Notes: generated by a model from the sequence alone, not told the origin. Positions 1-9,851 are shown, numbered from the stretch's first letter. The stretch: DNA of 64,000 bases from Luteococcus peritonei (GCF_039526385.1 NZ_BAAAIX010000014.1:8144-72143), one strand, 5' to 3'. Translations and numbers: made by a program.

Positions 1-112
1 TGCCGTCGGGATGTGGGGCGCGGCCCTGGGCCACCACCTCGCCGCTGTCCGCGTCCACCAGGAGCGCCTTGGTGGACTGGGTGGAGGAGTCGATGCCGAG
101 GACGAGGGCCAT
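1..112 (-). CDS. FGGY-family carbohydrate kinase, N-terminal fragment (xylulokinase-like)
   Basis: Only the first 37 codons lie in the window; the gene continues off the left edge. The ATG at 112 opens MALVLGIDSSTQSTKALLVD, the phosphate-1 loop of FGGY sugar kinases (ASKHA fold), in which the early Asp and the SSTQSTK stretch contact ATP phosphates. The family phosphorylates sugars such as xylulose, glycerol or gluconate in the cytoplasm. The SSTQS wording is most like xylulokinase, but the sugar-binding part is missing, so the substrate is open. There is no Shine-Dalgarno sequence; a TAGATT hexamer lies 6 bases before the ATG, suggesting a leaderless message. Confidence 0.8.
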   Translation of the reverse strand, partial: MALVLGIDSSTQSTKALLVDADSGEVVAQGRAPHPDG

Positions 113-118
113 GTCGGG

Positions 119-124
119 AATCTA
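119..124 (-). promoter_or_regulatory. -10 hexamer TAGATT for the FGGY kinase
   Basis: On the minus strand TAGATT is followed by 6 bases and then the ATG at 112, which puts the expected transcription start at or next to the start codon. No convincing -35 is seen. Confidence 0.45.
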
Positions 125-185
125 GTACCCCCGCGTGGTGCCGTGGGCGGATCGTGGTTGATCCTTCGGGGTACCGCCCCGGGAG

Positions 186-794
186 TCAGGCGGTCGGTGC
201 CGGGGGAGCCCAGTTCGGGTCGCGGCCGATGAAGGCCATCAGCTTGTCCTCGCTGGAGGCGTCGGCGGCCACCGGCTGCTGCTCGCCGAACTGGCCCGAG
301 GAGCGGATCATCTCCTCGCGGGCCTGCATGCCCTCGAGCATCTGGGCGCAGGTGAGCTGGTCCAGCCCGGACTCCTGACCGCTCGCGCGGGCCAGGTCCC
401 AGGTGTGCATGAAGATGTCCGGCACGTAGAAGGTCTCGAAGGCCTCCAGCCAGGGCTGGCGTCCGAAGTGCTCGTTCTCCAGTTCCAGGTCCAGGCTCTT
501 CGGGTTGTCCAGGATGGTCTGCATCTGCTCGCTGTGCTTGCGCCAGGTCTCCACCGGGTCTCCGGCCACCGAGGGCACGGGGGCCAGCGTGACACCCTCG
601 GCGCCGCCCAGCAGGCTGCGCGACCAGTCCACCAGGTGGCCCACCACGTCGCGGGCGGTCCAGCCGGCCACCGGCGCGGGGGCGGACCAGTCGGTCACCT
701 TCTCCAGCTTGGCGGCGAAGCTCGCGGCCAGGGTGCGGTGCTGCTCGGCCAGGGACTTGCGCTTCTCGTTGCGCTCTTCGCGGGAATCGCTCAT
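186..794 (-). CDS. DinB-like / TIGR03086-type metal-binding protein
   Basis: A 202-residue cytoplasmic protein resembling the actinobacterial DinB/maleylpyruvate-isomerase-like superfamily (mycothiol-dependent enzymes and relatives). The visible hallmark is the N-terminal helix pair ending in GWTARDVVGHLVDWSRSLL, with the typical W-x-x-x-D-V-x-x-H-L-x-D pattern around a likely metal-ligand His. A second His occurs in IFMHTWDLARA, the classical second helix of the fold (H-x-W-D-L-A). The reading frame is open upstream to 845, but ATG 794 matches where the family begins, and CAGACT lies 7 bases before it, fitting a leaderless start. It is divergent from the GTPase gene at 877. The substrate is unknown. 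Confidence 0.65.
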   Translation of the reverse strand: MSDSREERNEKRKSLAEQHRTLAASFAAKLEKVTDWSAPAPVAGWTARDVVGHLVDWSRSLLGGAEGVTLAPVPSVAGDPVETWRKHSEQMQTILDNPKSLDLELENEHFGRQPWLEAFETFYVPDIFMHTWDLARASGQESGLDQLTCAQMLEGMQAREEMIRSSGQFGEQQPVAADASSEDKLMAFIGRDPNWAPPAPTA

Positions 795-851
795 GGGTCC
801 CAGTCTGCCGCCCCCGGCGGCGTCCGGGGGAGAGGCCATGCGCACAGCTTA

Positions 852-874
852 TTTGAGAACGGTTATCATCAAAC
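852..874 (+). promoter_or_regulatory. Probable Zur box overlapping the -10 of a leaderless promoter
   Basis: The sequence TGAGAACGGTTATCAT (854-869) agrees at 13 of its 16 bases with the left and central part of the actinobacterial Zur operator as I recall it (TGAAAATGATTATCAT...). The right arm is degenerate. TTTGA (852-856) and TCAAA (869-873) form outer inverted arms. TATCAT (864-869) inside it is a good -10, 7 bases before the ATG at 877, so a bound repressor would cover the promoter. No Shine-Dalgarno sequence is present. Confidence 0.7.
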
Positions 875-876
875 TC

Positions 877-2061
<1,185 letters not shown>

Positions 2062-2130
2062 GCACGACCAGGACCGAGCACGAGCAGAACCCCGCACGAG
2101 CAGAACCCGGCACGGCCAGGATCGAGGCCG
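2062..2130 (+). repeat. Four imperfect tandem repeats of about 16-18 bases
   Basis: Between the GTPase stop and the pepN start, four units of the form GCACGAGCAGAACC recur with point differences (GAGCACGACCAGGACC, GAGCACGAGCAGAACC, GCACGAGCAGAACCC, GCACGGCCAGGATC). The stretch is non-coding in both flanking frames. No hairpin or promoter is obvious in it. Confidence 0.6.
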
Positions 2131-2138
2131 GCCCGGTT

Positions 2139-4652
2139 GTGCCGCGGGGGCGGGCACGCTTCGATGGGCTGGTGCCCGACCATGCCAGCCTGCGCCGCGA
2201 CGAGGCCGAGACCCGCGCCGCGCTGATCACCGTCCGCCAGGTCCATGTGGAGCTCGACCTGCGTCGGCCCGAGAGCTTCACCAGCGCCACCACCATCAGC
2301 TTCGACTGCACCGCGCCGGGAGCCACCAGCTTCGTCGACTTCTGCGGCACCAGCCTCGACGAGCTGGTGCTCAACGGCCGGCCGGTGGCGCAGCCGCACT
2401 GGTCCGGAGGTCGGATCCGGCTGGAGGGCCTGGCCGCTCGCAACGAGCTGCTGGTGCGCGGCACCATGGCCTACTCCAGCGATGGGGAGGGGCTGCACCG
2501 CCACGTCGACGCCGCCGACGGCGAGGCCTACCTGTACGCCATGAGCTTCCTGGACGCGGCCCCGCGCTGGTTCGCCTGCTTCGACCAGCCCGACCTCAAG
2601 GCACCCGTCGGCCTGGACGTGCTCGCCCCGGAGCACTGGAGCGTGGTCGGCAACCAGCCGGCCAGCAGCACCGCGCCGGGCCGGTGGAGCATCGAGCCCG
2701 GCCATCCGCTGAGCAGCTACTTCGTCACCCTGGCCGCCGGGCCCTGGCACCGCATCGACGGCGGGCAGCACGGCCGCAATGCCATGGGCCGCCCGGTGGG
2801 CTTGACACTCCATGCCCGGGCCAGCCTGGCCGAGCAGCTGGAGGCCGAGGCCGAGGACATCCTGGCGGTGACCCGGGCCGGCCTCGACGCCTATCGCCGG
2901 CTGTTCGACAGTGACTACCCCTTCGAGGACTACGCGCAGGTCTTCGTGCCCGACTTCAACGCCGGTGCCATGGAGAACCCGGGCTGCGTCGTCTTCCGCG
3001 AGCAGTTCCTGGGCCGGGGGCCCGTGGCGCGCCGGGAGCGGGCCCGCCGGGCCGGCACCATCTGCCACGAGATGGCCCACCAGTGGTTCGGCGACCTGGT
3101 CACCATGCGCTGGTGGGACGAGCTGTGGCTGAACGAGTCCTTCGCCGAGTACATGGGCCACCGGGTGTCCACCGAGGCGGCCGGATACCCGCTGTGGACC
3201 GACTTCGCCCTGGAGCGCAAGCAGTGGGGGATCGACGCCGACCTGTCCCCGTCGACGCACCCGGTGGCGGGCAACGGTGCCGCCGATGCGCAGGCGGCGC
3301 TGGCCAACTTCGACGGGATCTCCTATGCCAAGGGTGCGGCGGTGCTGCGCCAGCTGGCCACCTGGATGGGCGACGAGGCCTTCCTGGCCGGGTTGCGGGA
3401 GCACTTCGCCGCGCACGCCCACGGCAATGCCACCATGGCCGACCTGCTCTCGGCCTGGCGCCGACAGGGCGTCGAGGGCCTGGACGAGTGGGTCGAGGCC
3501 TGGCTGGCCACCAGCGGCATCGACCTGGTGCGGGTGCAGGCCGACGACCGCCCGCGCCTGCTGCGGGAGGGCAGCCGACCGCACCGCCTGCTGCTCCAGG
3601 TGCACCCTGCGACAGCGAGTGTCCCCGCAGCGCAGCCGGGCGTCGAGCACCGGATCGCCGTCGAGGGCCCGCTGACGCCGCTTCCGGAGGCAGCCTCCGG
3701 CAGCCTGCTGCTGCCCGACGCCGACGGCCGCGGTTGGGTGCGCACCCGCCCCGCCGTGGTGGGCAGTGGCGACCCGTGGAGCGTGCCGGCCTCCACCCTG
3801 GCAGAGCCGCAGGCCCGGGTGGCGCTGCTGGGCTCGCTGCGCGACGCCTGGCGCCATGGTGAGGTGCCCACCGGGCGCGCCCTGGACCTGCTGCTGGACC
3901 ACCTGCCCACCGAGACCGACCAGGACCTGCTGGCCTGGTGCTGCGGCCAGGTGGAACAGCTGTGCGGCAGCTGGAGCCTGCCACAGGACAGGGCGGCGCG
4001 TCGCGCCCGTGCCGCCGCGCTGCTGGAGCACGGCCGGGCGGCGAGCGAGCCGGGCAGCGACGCCCACCTCACCTGGACCCGGGCGCTGCTGCAGCTCACC
4101 GACTCCACCGACCTGCTGCTGGGCCTGCTGCAGATCGACGGCCTCGCCACCCTGGCCCCCGACGAGCGATGGCTGGCCGTGCGACGCGCCGTCACCCTGG
4201 GTCACGACCCCTCGCTGGTGGACCAGGAGCTGGCCCGCGACGACTCCAGCGCCGGCCGGCTGGCCGCCGCCCGGGCCCGTGCCCAGCTGCCCAGCGTCGA
4301 GGCGAAGCGCGCGGCGATGGAACTGGTGCTGGCGCCCTCGCAGGCCAGTACCTACCAGGTCCAGGCCGCAGCCACCGGGCTCTTCCTCCCCGACCAGCAC
4401 GAGCTCACGGCGCCGCTGGTGGCCGAGTGGTTCGCCCGCATCGGTGGCACCGCCGCCTTCCGCTCAGGCTGGGCCCTGGGCGCCGTGGTGCGCACCGGCT
4501 ACCCGTTCAGCCATGCCGACCGGGCCCGCCTGGCGGCCGCCCAGCAGGCGCTCCAGGACCCCGGGCTGGACCCCACCCTGGAGCGTGCGCTGCGCGATGG
4601 CCTCGCCCTGCTGGAACGCCACCATTCGGCCCTGACCGGCCTCGACGCGTAG
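2139..4652 (+). CDS. pepN: Aminopeptidase N (M1 family metallopeptidase)
   Basis: A cytoplasmic zinc aminopeptidase of 837 residues, close to the usual 840-880, which removes N-terminal residues from peptides. It shows the substrate-anchoring GAMENPG motif at 276-282, HEMAH at 310-314 and the third zinc ligand E333 in NESFAEY, giving the exact HExxH-x18-E spacing. The ERAP1-like C-terminal helical domain follows from about residue 500. The start is uncertain: GTG 2139 is used, but GTG 2172 (VPDHASLRRDEA) fits the family N-terminus equally well, and neither has a good ribosome site. The stop codon TAG is also the first three bases of a TAGAAT promoter element for the next gene. Confidence 0.95.
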   Translation: MPRGRARFDGLVPDHASLRRDEAETRAALITVRQVHVELDLRRPESFTSATTISFDCTAPGATSFVDFCGTSLDELVLNGRPVAQPHWSGGRIRLEGLAARNELLVRGTMAYSSDGEGLHRHVDAADGEAYLYAMSFLDAAPRWFACFDQPDLKAPVGLDVLAPEHWSVVGNQPASSTAPGRWSIEPGHPLSSYFVTLAAGPWHRIDGGQHGRNAMGRPVGLTLHARASLAEQLEAEAEDILAVTRAGLDAYRRLFDSDYPFEDYAQVFVPDFNAGAMENPGCVVFREQFLGRGPVARRERARRAGTICHEMAHQWFGDLVTMRWWDELWLNESFAEYMGHRVSTEAAGYPLWTDFALERKQWGIDADLSPSTHPVAGNGAADAQAALANFDGISYAKGAAVLRQLATWMGDEAFLAGLREHFAAHAHGNATMADLLSAWRRQGVEGLDEWVEAWLATSGIDLVRVQADDRPRLLREGSRPHRLLLQVHPATASVPAAQPGVEHRIAVEGPLTPLPEAASGSLLLPDADGRGWVRTRPAVVGSGDPWSVPASTLAEPQARVALLGSLRDAWRHGEVPTGRALDLLLDHLPTETDQDLLAWCCGQVEQLCGSWSLPQDRAARRARAAALLEHGRAASEPGSDAHLTWTRALLQLTDSTDLLLGLLQIDGLATLAPDERWLAVRRAVTLGHDPSLVDQELARDDSSAGRLAAARARAQLPSVEAKRAAMELVLAPSQASTYQVQAAATGLFLPDQHELTAPLVAEWFARIGGTAAFRSGWALGAVVRTGYPFSHADRARLAAAQQALQDPGLDPTLERALRDGLALLERHHSALTGLDA

Positions 4653-4655
4653 AAT
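4650..4655 (+). promoter_or_regulatory. -10 hexamer TAGAAT for the VanW gene
   Basis: TAGAAT overlaps the pepN stop codon (TAG at 4650-4652). It would start transcription near 4662, giving a leader of about 26 bases that contains the GGAGG at 4677-4681. The -35 region is weak (TTCGGC near 4625). Confidence 0.45.
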
Positions 4656-4687
4656 CGAATGACCAACACGTCTTCTGGAGGATCCCC

Positions 4688-6403
4688 GTGAGCAGCACTC
4701 CCACCGGCGAGCAGCGTCGCAGGCGCTGGCCCTGGATCGCCGGCGGCGCCGTCGTGCTGGCCGCGGCCGGCGTCTACGGCACCGGCTACGCGATGGCTGG
4801 CGACAGCCTGCCGCGCGGTACCACCGTCGACGGCGTGAGCATCGGCGGCGTGGACAGCGCCACCGCCACCACGACCTTGCGCGAGGCCATGCAGCAGCGC
4901 GCCACCGCCCCGATCACGCTCGCCGCCGGCGGCAAGAGCGTGAAGCTGGACCCCGCCCAGGCCGGGCTCAGCGTGGACTACCAGGCCACCGTCGAGCAGG
5001 CCGGCGCCGGCAAGAGCCTCGACCCGGTGCACATCTGGAACGTGCTGCGCGGCGGCGGCCCGATCGAGCCCGTGGTCCGCACCGACCAGAAGGCGCTGCA
5101 GGCGGCCGTCGCGAAGGCCGCCCCCAGCTTCGCGGCCAAGGTCACCGACGCCACGGTGGCGCTGCAGCGCGAGAAGGTCACCCTCAAGCCCGGTGTCAAC
5201 GGCGCCGAGCTGGACCAGGCCAAGGCCGTCGACGCGGTCTCCAAGGCCTATCTGGACACCACCTCCGTCGAGGCACCGGTCAAGACCACCGAGCCGGCCG
5301 TCACCACCGAGGAGGCCAAGCAGTTCGTCGCCAGCCAGATCACCCCGCGGGTGAGCAGCCCGCTGGTGCTGGACCTGGGCGCCAAGGGCAAGGTGCCGCT
5401 GACCGGCCCCGGCATCGGCGAGCTGACCAAGATCACCAGCAAGGACGGCCAGCTCAGCGCCACCACCGACATGGACGTGCTCTACAAGGCCGCCACCACC
5501 AAGGCCGCGAAGGCGGGCCTCACCGCACCGAAGGATGCCCGCTGGGCCCTGCAGGGCGGCAAGCCCACCCTGGTGCCCGGCAAGCCGGGCGAGCAGATCG
5601 ACCGCAAGTCCTTCGACAAGCTGGTGGCGCCTGCCCTGGTCAAGACCGGTGCGGCGCGCACCGTGAAGGTGGCCGTGGCCAAGAAGGAGCCGGAGCACAC
5701 CACCGAGGAGGCCAAGAAGGCCGCCGTGAAGCAGGTGACCGGCGAGTTCACCACCTACTTCCCGCACGCCGACTACCGCAACACCAACCTCTCGGTGGCC
5801 GCCTCGCGGGTGAACAACGCCTACATCGCGCCCGGCGAGACCTTCAGCATGAACGACACCATCGGTCCGCGCACGCCCGGCTCGGGCTTCGTGGACGGCT
5901 GGGTGATCAGCGGCGACCACCTGGTCAAGGAGAATGCCGGTGGCATCTCGCAGAGCGGCACCACCGTCTTCAACGCCCTGTTCTTCTCCGGCCTGCAGCA
6001 CGTGGAGCACCAGCCCCACACCATGTACTTCGACCGCTACCCGGCCGGCCGCGAGGCCACGCTGTACTACGGCAGCATCGACGTGAAGTTCAAGAACGAC
6101 AGCCCCTATGGCGCCATCCTGCAGGCCTCCGTGAACCCGTCGAGCCCCGGCAACAAGGGCTCGATCACCGTCAAGGTATGGTCCACCAAGGTCTACACCG
6201 CGGTGAAGAGCTCGGAGCTGGCCAAGTCGAACTTCACCTCGGGCCGCACCCTGCACCGCTCCGGCGAGAAGTGCCACGCCCAGGCCGCCTCGCCCGGCTT
6301 CACCGTGAACTACTCGCGGCTGTTCTACAAGGGCAGCCAGGTGGTCAAGCGCGAGCCCTACACCTGGACCTATGCCCCCACCGACGAGATCATCTGCGAC
6401 TGA
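4688..6403 (+). CDS. VanW family membrane-anchored protein with peptidoglycan-binding-like domains
   Basis: A protein of 571 residues with a short basic N-terminus (GEQRRRRWP) and one transmembrane segment at about 13-35 (WIAGGAVVLAAAGVYGTGYA), so most of it lies outside the membrane. Residues 45-340 hold two repeats of the PG_binding_4 type that usually accompany VanW. The VanW domain spans about 350-490 (YRNTNLSVAASRVNN, then ETFSMNDTIGPRTPGSGF). VanW was named from vancomycin-resistance clusters but has no firmly established reaction; a cell-wall role is likely. The GTG start has GGAGG 6 bases upstream. No van resistance genes are nearby, so resistance should not be inferred. Confidence 0.88.
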   Translation: MSSTPTGEQRRRRWPWIAGGAVVLAAAGVYGTGYAMAGDSLPRGTTVDGVSIGGVDSATATTTLREAMQQRATAPITLAAGGKSVKLDPAQAGLSVDYQATVEQAGAGKSLDPVHIWNVLRGGGPIEPVVRTDQKALQAAVAKAAPSFAAKVTDATVALQREKVTLKPGVNGAELDQAKAVDAVSKAYLDTTSVEAPVKTTEPAVTTEEAKQFVASQITPRVSSPLVLDLGAKGKVPLTGPGIGELTKITSKDGQLSATTDMDVLYKAATTKAAKAGLTAPKDARWALQGGKPTLVPGKPGEQIDRKSFDKLVAPALVKTGAARTVKVAVAKKEPEHTTEEAKKAAVKQVTGEFTTYFPHADYRNTNLSVAASRVNNAYIAPGETFSMNDTIGPRTPGSGFVDGWVISGDHLVKENAGGISQSGTTVFNALFFSGLQHVEHQPHTMYFDRYPAGREATLYYGSIDVKFKNDSPYGAILQASVNPSSPGNKGSITVKVWSTKVYTAVKSSELAKSNFTSGRTLHRSGEKCHAQAASPGFTVNYSRLFYKGSQVVKREPYTWTYAPTDEIICD

Positions 6404-6519
6404 GCGGGCGCATCGCTCGCCCCGGACGGGTGGAGTGACGCACCACAACGGGTTGTAGAGTCATACCTGCCGCTCCCGGAATGCGGGCCCGGCCATGAAC
6501 CAAGGATGAGGAGACCCCA

Positions 6520-6840
6520 GTGACCTACGTCATTGCGCAGCCGTGTGTCGACGTCAAGGACCGTGCGTGCGTCGAGGAGTGTCCCGTCGACTGCATCTAC
6601 GAGGGCAACCGGATGCTCTACATCCACCCCGAGGAGTGCGTCGACTGCGGCGCCTGCGAGCCGGTCTGCCCGGTGGAGGCGATCTTCTACGAGGACGACG
6701 TGCCCGCCGAGTTCAAGCAGTACTACGACGTCAACGTCACCTTCTTCGACGGCATCGGCTCGCCCGGTGGCGCCTCCAAGCTGGGCACCATCGACAAGGA
6801 CCACCCGGTCGTCGAGGCCCTGCCGCCGCAGGCCGAGTGA
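6520..6840 (+). CDS. fdxA: 7Fe ferredoxin FdxA ([3Fe-4S][4Fe-4S])
   Basis: A small soluble electron carrier of 106 residues. Cys 9, 17 and 21 lie in the first half (C25 is the extra, usually non-ligating Cys), and the second motif CVDCGACEPVCP is at about 40-51, the arrangement of Azotobacter-type 7Fe ferredoxins. These accept electrons from 2-oxoacid:ferredoxin oxidoreductases; korAB of this type is at 53.7-56.8 kb. The start is GTG 6520 with GAGGAG about 6 bases upstream. It is followed after 10 bases by dapC; the fdxA-dapC order is also found in Mycobacterium. Confidence 0.96.
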   Translation: MTYVIAQPCVDVKDRACVEECPVDCIYEGNRMLYIHPEECVDCGACEPVCPVEAIFYEDDVPAEFKQYYDVNVTFFDGIGSPGGASKLGTIDKDHPVVEALPPQAE

Positions 6841-6850
6841 CGCACCAGTC

Positions 6851-7972
6851 GTGAACAGCAGCACCTCGAGCAGCCGGGCCCCGTTGGCGGCCCGGCTGCC
6901 TGATTTTCCGTGGGACTCACTGGCCGGCGCCAAGGCCACGGCCCAGGCGCACCCCGGCGGCATCTGCGACCTGAGTGTCGGCACCCCGGTGGACCCGACC
7001 CCGGCGGTGGCGCGTGAGGCGCTGGTGGCCGCCGCGGAGCGCTGGGCCGGCTATCCGACCGTCTGGGGCACCCCCGCGCTGCGGGCCGCCATCCTCGGCT
7101 ACCTGGAACGACGCTGGAAGGCCGCCGGTCTGGGCGAGCGCAATGTGCTGCCCGTGGTGGGCACCAAGGAGCTGGTCGCCTGGCTGCCCACCCAGCTCGG
7201 CCTCGGACCGGACGACCTGGTGGTCATCCCCGGCACCGCCTATCCCACCTACGAGGTGGGGGCCGCGATCGTCGGGGCCAGGATCCAGCGCTGCGACGAC
7301 CCCGCGCAGGTCGACGGCACCCCCGCACTGGTCTGGATCAACTCCCCGGCCAACCCGCACGGGGCCATCCTCGACCCCGACGAGCTGCGGGCCTGGGTCT
7401 CCTTCGCCCGGGAGTCGGGGGCCGTGCTGGCCAGCGACGAGTGCTACGGCGAGTTCGGCTGGCAGGCCGAGCCCTGCAGCGTGCTGGACGCCGACATCTG
7501 CGGCGGTTCGTTCGACGGCCTGCTCGCGGTGCACTCGCTGAGCAAGCGCTCCAACATGGCCGGCTACCGCGGCGGCTTCGTCGCGGGCGACGAGCAGCTG
7601 TGCATGGAGCTGCTGGAGCTGCGCAAGCACGGCGGCATGATGCTGCCCGGCCCGGTGCAGGAGGCGATGGCCGCCGCCCTCGACGACCACGCGCACGTGG
7701 AGGAGCAGCGCGAGCGCTACCTGGCCCGCCGGGCGCTGCTCAAGCCCGCCCTGGAGAGCGCCGGTTTCACGATCGACCACTCCGAGGGCTCGCTCTACCT
7801 GTGGGCCACCCGCGGCGAGGACTGCCGCCGCACCGTCGACTGGCTGGCCGAGCGCGGCATCCTGGCCGCACCGGGCGACTTCTACGGCAGCCAGAGCGGC
7901 CAGCACGTGAGGATCGCGCTGACCGCCACCGACGAGCGGATCGCCGCCGCGGCCGAACGCCTGCGCGGCTGA
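6851..7972 (+). CDS. dapC: Succinyldiaminopimelate transaminase DapC
   Basis: A PLP fold-type I aminotransferase of 373 residues making N-succinyl-LL-2,6-diaminopimelate in the succinylase branch of lysine and peptidoglycan synthesis. Visible motifs are NSPANPHG (substrate/PLP region), SDECYGEF with the Asp/Tyr PLP contacts, and SLSKRSNMAGYRGGF with the Schiff-base lysine at about residue 232. The length is normal for the actinobacterial enzyme. GTG 6851 lies 10 bases after fdxA with only a weak ribosome site, so translation may follow from fdxA. dapD, the preceding enzyme of the pathway, is convergent at 8909-9844. Confidence 0.92.
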   Translation: MNSSTSSSRAPLAARLPDFPWDSLAGAKATAQAHPGGICDLSVGTPVDPTPAVAREALVAAAERWAGYPTVWGTPALRAAILGYLERRWKAAGLGERNVLPVVGTKELVAWLPTQLGLGPDDLVVIPGTAYPTYEVGAAIVGARIQRCDDPAQVDGTPALVWINSPANPHGAILDPDELRAWVSFARESGAVLASDECYGEFGWQAEPCSVLDADICGGSFDGLLAVHSLSKRSNMAGYRGGFVAGDEQLCMELLELRKHGGMMLPGPVQEAMAAALDDHAHVEEQRERYLARRALLKPALESAGFTIDHSEGSLYLWATRGEDCRRTVDWLAERGILAAPGDFYGSQSGQHVRIALTATDERIAAAAERLRG

Positions 7973-7990
7973 CCGAACCGGATGGACGAC

Positions 7991-8022
7991 GAAGGCCCCG
8001 TGGCAGCTGCCACGGGCCCTTC
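7991..8022. terminator. Bidirectional terminator hairpin between dapC and the SLT-like gene
   Basis: A near-perfect 32-base palindrome: the arms at 7991-8006 and 8007-8022 pair with a single mismatch. It sits between two convergent genes (stops at 7972 and 8032). No U-tract follows, as is common in high-GC actinobacteria. Confidence 0.75.
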
Positions 8023-8031
8023 GCACGTCGG

Positions 8032-8907
8032 TCAGGCGCGCAGCGTGATGACCGCCTCGGTGGGCTTCGGGGTGGCCGAGCCCTGCCAGCGGGCCACGGC
8101 ATCGGTCTGGTTGGCCCAGGTCTGGCCCCCCACCTGCACCTGGGTGACGCCGGAGCTGGCGGTGGTCATCATGAACAGCTGGGTGGCCGACCACAGGTCG
8201 GTGGCGCTGGGTGCGTTCAGGGTCACCTGGGCCTGGCCGGTGGTGACGCTGACCCGCTTGCCGAAGGCCTTGGTCACCATCGCCGCGGCATCCTGGGACG
8301 AGGGGGTCTGGGAGCCCCGGTCCAGACAGCTGACCGCGGCGGGGGAGTGCCCGGTCAGGGCGCTGCCCCAGGCCTTGGCGGCCTCCACGTGCTTGCGGTA
8401 GCCGTCGGGCACGCCGGAGCGCTGCACCTTCTGCGCCACGTCGTTGATGTCGCCGCTCTGCCAACCGGGCACCTTCACCAGGTGCTCGTAGAACTTGCCG
8501 GAGGCGTACCAGGGGTCCATGATCTGCTCCACCGTGCCCCAGCCCTGCGAGGTGCGCTGCTGGAACAGGCCCACCGAGTCCCGGTCGCCGTAGTCGATGT
8601 TGCGCAGGTCGGACTCCTGCATGGCGGTGGCCAGGGCGATCGACGAGGCCCGCGCGGGCAGCCCACGACGCTGCGCCTCCGCCACGATCACGGCGGCATT
8701 GCCGGCCTGCTCCAGGCTGAGCGAGTCCACCTCGTCGCCCACCACCACCTGGCACTGCTGGTCCGGTGGCATGACGGTGGGGATGTTGCTGTCCAGCAGC
8801 CCGACCACCCAACGGACGATCAGGGCCAGCAGCAGCACCAGCACCACCATCCCCAGCAGGGGATAGAGGCGCTGGCGGCGGCGCCGCGAGGCGCTGGGGC
8901 TGGCCAC
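8032..8907 (-). CDS. Membrane-anchored lysozyme/transglycosylase-like protein
   Basis: A protein of 291 residues with a basic N-terminus (ASRRRRQRL), one transmembrane helix at about 15-38, and an extracytoplasmic domain. The stretch ALATAMQESDLRN followed by DSVGLFQQR is the signature of actinobacterial transglycosylase-like (lysozyme-fold) domains: the Glu in QES would be the catalytic acid and GLFQQR lines the substrate cleft. A role in cell-wall cleavage or remodelling is inferred. The C-terminal 90 residues (ITLRA end) are not recognised. GTG 8907 begins one base after the dapD stop, so it is co-transcribed and probably coupled with dapD. Confidence 0.7.
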   Translation of the reverse strand: MASPSASRRRRQRLYPLLGMVVLVLLLALIVRWVVGLLDSNIPTVMPPDQQCQVVVGDEVDSLSLEQAGNAAVIVAEAQRRGLPARASSIALATAMQESDLRNIDYGDRDSVGLFQQRTSQGWGTVEQIMDPWYASGKFYEHLVKVPGWQSGDINDVAQKVQRSGVPDGYRKHVEAAKAWGSALTGHSPAAVSCLDRGSQTPSSQDAAAMVTKAFGKRVSVTTGQAQVTLNAPSATDLWSATQLFMMTTASSGVTQVQVGGQTWANQTDAVARWQGSATPKPTEAVITLRA

Positions 8908-8908
8908 G

Positions 8909-9844
8909 TCAGTTCTTGTGCAGGGCGGCGTTCAGCTCGATGCGCTGGCCGTCGCGGGGCTTGGCCAGCACGGCACCGCTCTGCGAGTGGCGCAGGTAGA
9001 GGATGTCGCTGGAACCCGACAGCTCGGCGGCCTTGACCACGGTGCCGTCGGGCAGCTGCACCTTGGTGCCGGCGGTGAGGTAGAGGCCCGCCTCGACGAC
9101 GCAGTTGTCGCCCAGCGAGATGCCCACGCCGCTCTCGGCGCCCAGCAGGCAGCCCTTGCCGATCGAGACGACCTCCTTGCCGCCGCCGGACAGGGTGCCC
9201 ATGATCGAGGCGCCGCCGCCCACGTCGGAGCCGTCGCCCACCACGACGCCGGCCGAGATCCGCCCCTCCACCATGGAGTGGCCCAGGGTGCCGGCGTTGA
9301 AGTTGACGAAGCCCTCGTGCATCACGGTGGTGCCGTCGGCCAGGTGGGCGCCCAACCGCACCCGGTCGCCATCGGCCACGCGGACGCCGGAGGGGATGAC
9401 GTAGTCCACCATGCGCGGGAACTTGTCGATGCCGAAGACGGTGACCACGCCGCGGGCCGGGCGCAGCGCCAGCTGCACCTGCTGGAAGCCCCCCACGGCG
9501 CAGGGGCCCACCGAGGTCCAGACCACATTGGGCAGGACGCCGAAGATGCCGTCCAGGTTGATGCTGCGGGGCTGCACCAGGCGGTGGCTGAGCAGGTGCA
9601 GGCGCAGGTAGGCGTCGCTGACGTCGGCCGGGGCAGCGTCCAGGTCGATGACCGACTGCACCAGCTTCAGCTCCACCCGACGGTCCGGGTCCTCGGTCTG
9701 CGCGGAGACCATCTCCCGGGGGGCCTTGGCGCCCTCGGCCGGCGAGCCGAGCTCGGGAGCGGGGAACCAGGTGTCCAGCACCTGTCCGGATTCGTGGACG
9801 GTGGCCAGGCCCCAGCCCCAGGCAGAACGAGTCGCGTCAGTCAT
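8909..9844 (-). CDS. dapD: 2,3,4,5-tetrahydropyridine-2,6-dicarboxylate N-succinyltransferase DapD
   Basis: Transfers succinate from succinyl-CoA to tetrahydrodipicolinate, the entry to the succinylase branch of diaminopimelate synthesis. It has 311 residues, the length of the actinobacterial type. A left-handed beta-helix is evident from hexapeptide-like repeats between about 160 and 270 (VRLGAHLADGTTV, AGVVVGDGSDVGGGASIMG, CLLGAESGVGISLGDNC). The motif MHEGFVNFNAGTLG belongs to this subgroup. ATG 9844 is preceded by TAGGCT with a 7-base gap that itself reads GGAGCGC, so it is either leaderless or has a very short leader. It forms an operon with the downstream transglycosylase-like gene. Confidence 0.95.
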   Translation of the reverse strand: MTDATRSAWGWGLATVHESGQVLDTWFPAPELGSPAEGAKAPREMVSAQTEDPDRRVELKLVQSVIDLDAAPADVSDAYLRLHLLSHRLVQPRSINLDGIFGVLPNVVWTSVGPCAVGGFQQVQLALRPARGVVTVFGIDKFPRMVDYVIPSGVRVADGDRVRLGAHLADGTTVMHEGFVNFNAGTLGHSMVEGRISAGVVVGDGSDVGGGASIMGTLSGGGKEVVSIGKGCLLGAESGVGISLGDNCVVEAGLYLTAGTKVQLPDGTVVKAAELSGSSDILYLRHSQSGAVLAKPRDGQRIELNAALHKN

Positions 9845-9851
9845 GCGCTCC

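Noticed and set aside
4688..6403. Vancomycin resistance gene
   Set aside because: VanW-domain proteins are common in Gram-positive genomes without vanHAX; no resistance ligase or dehydrogenase is nearby.
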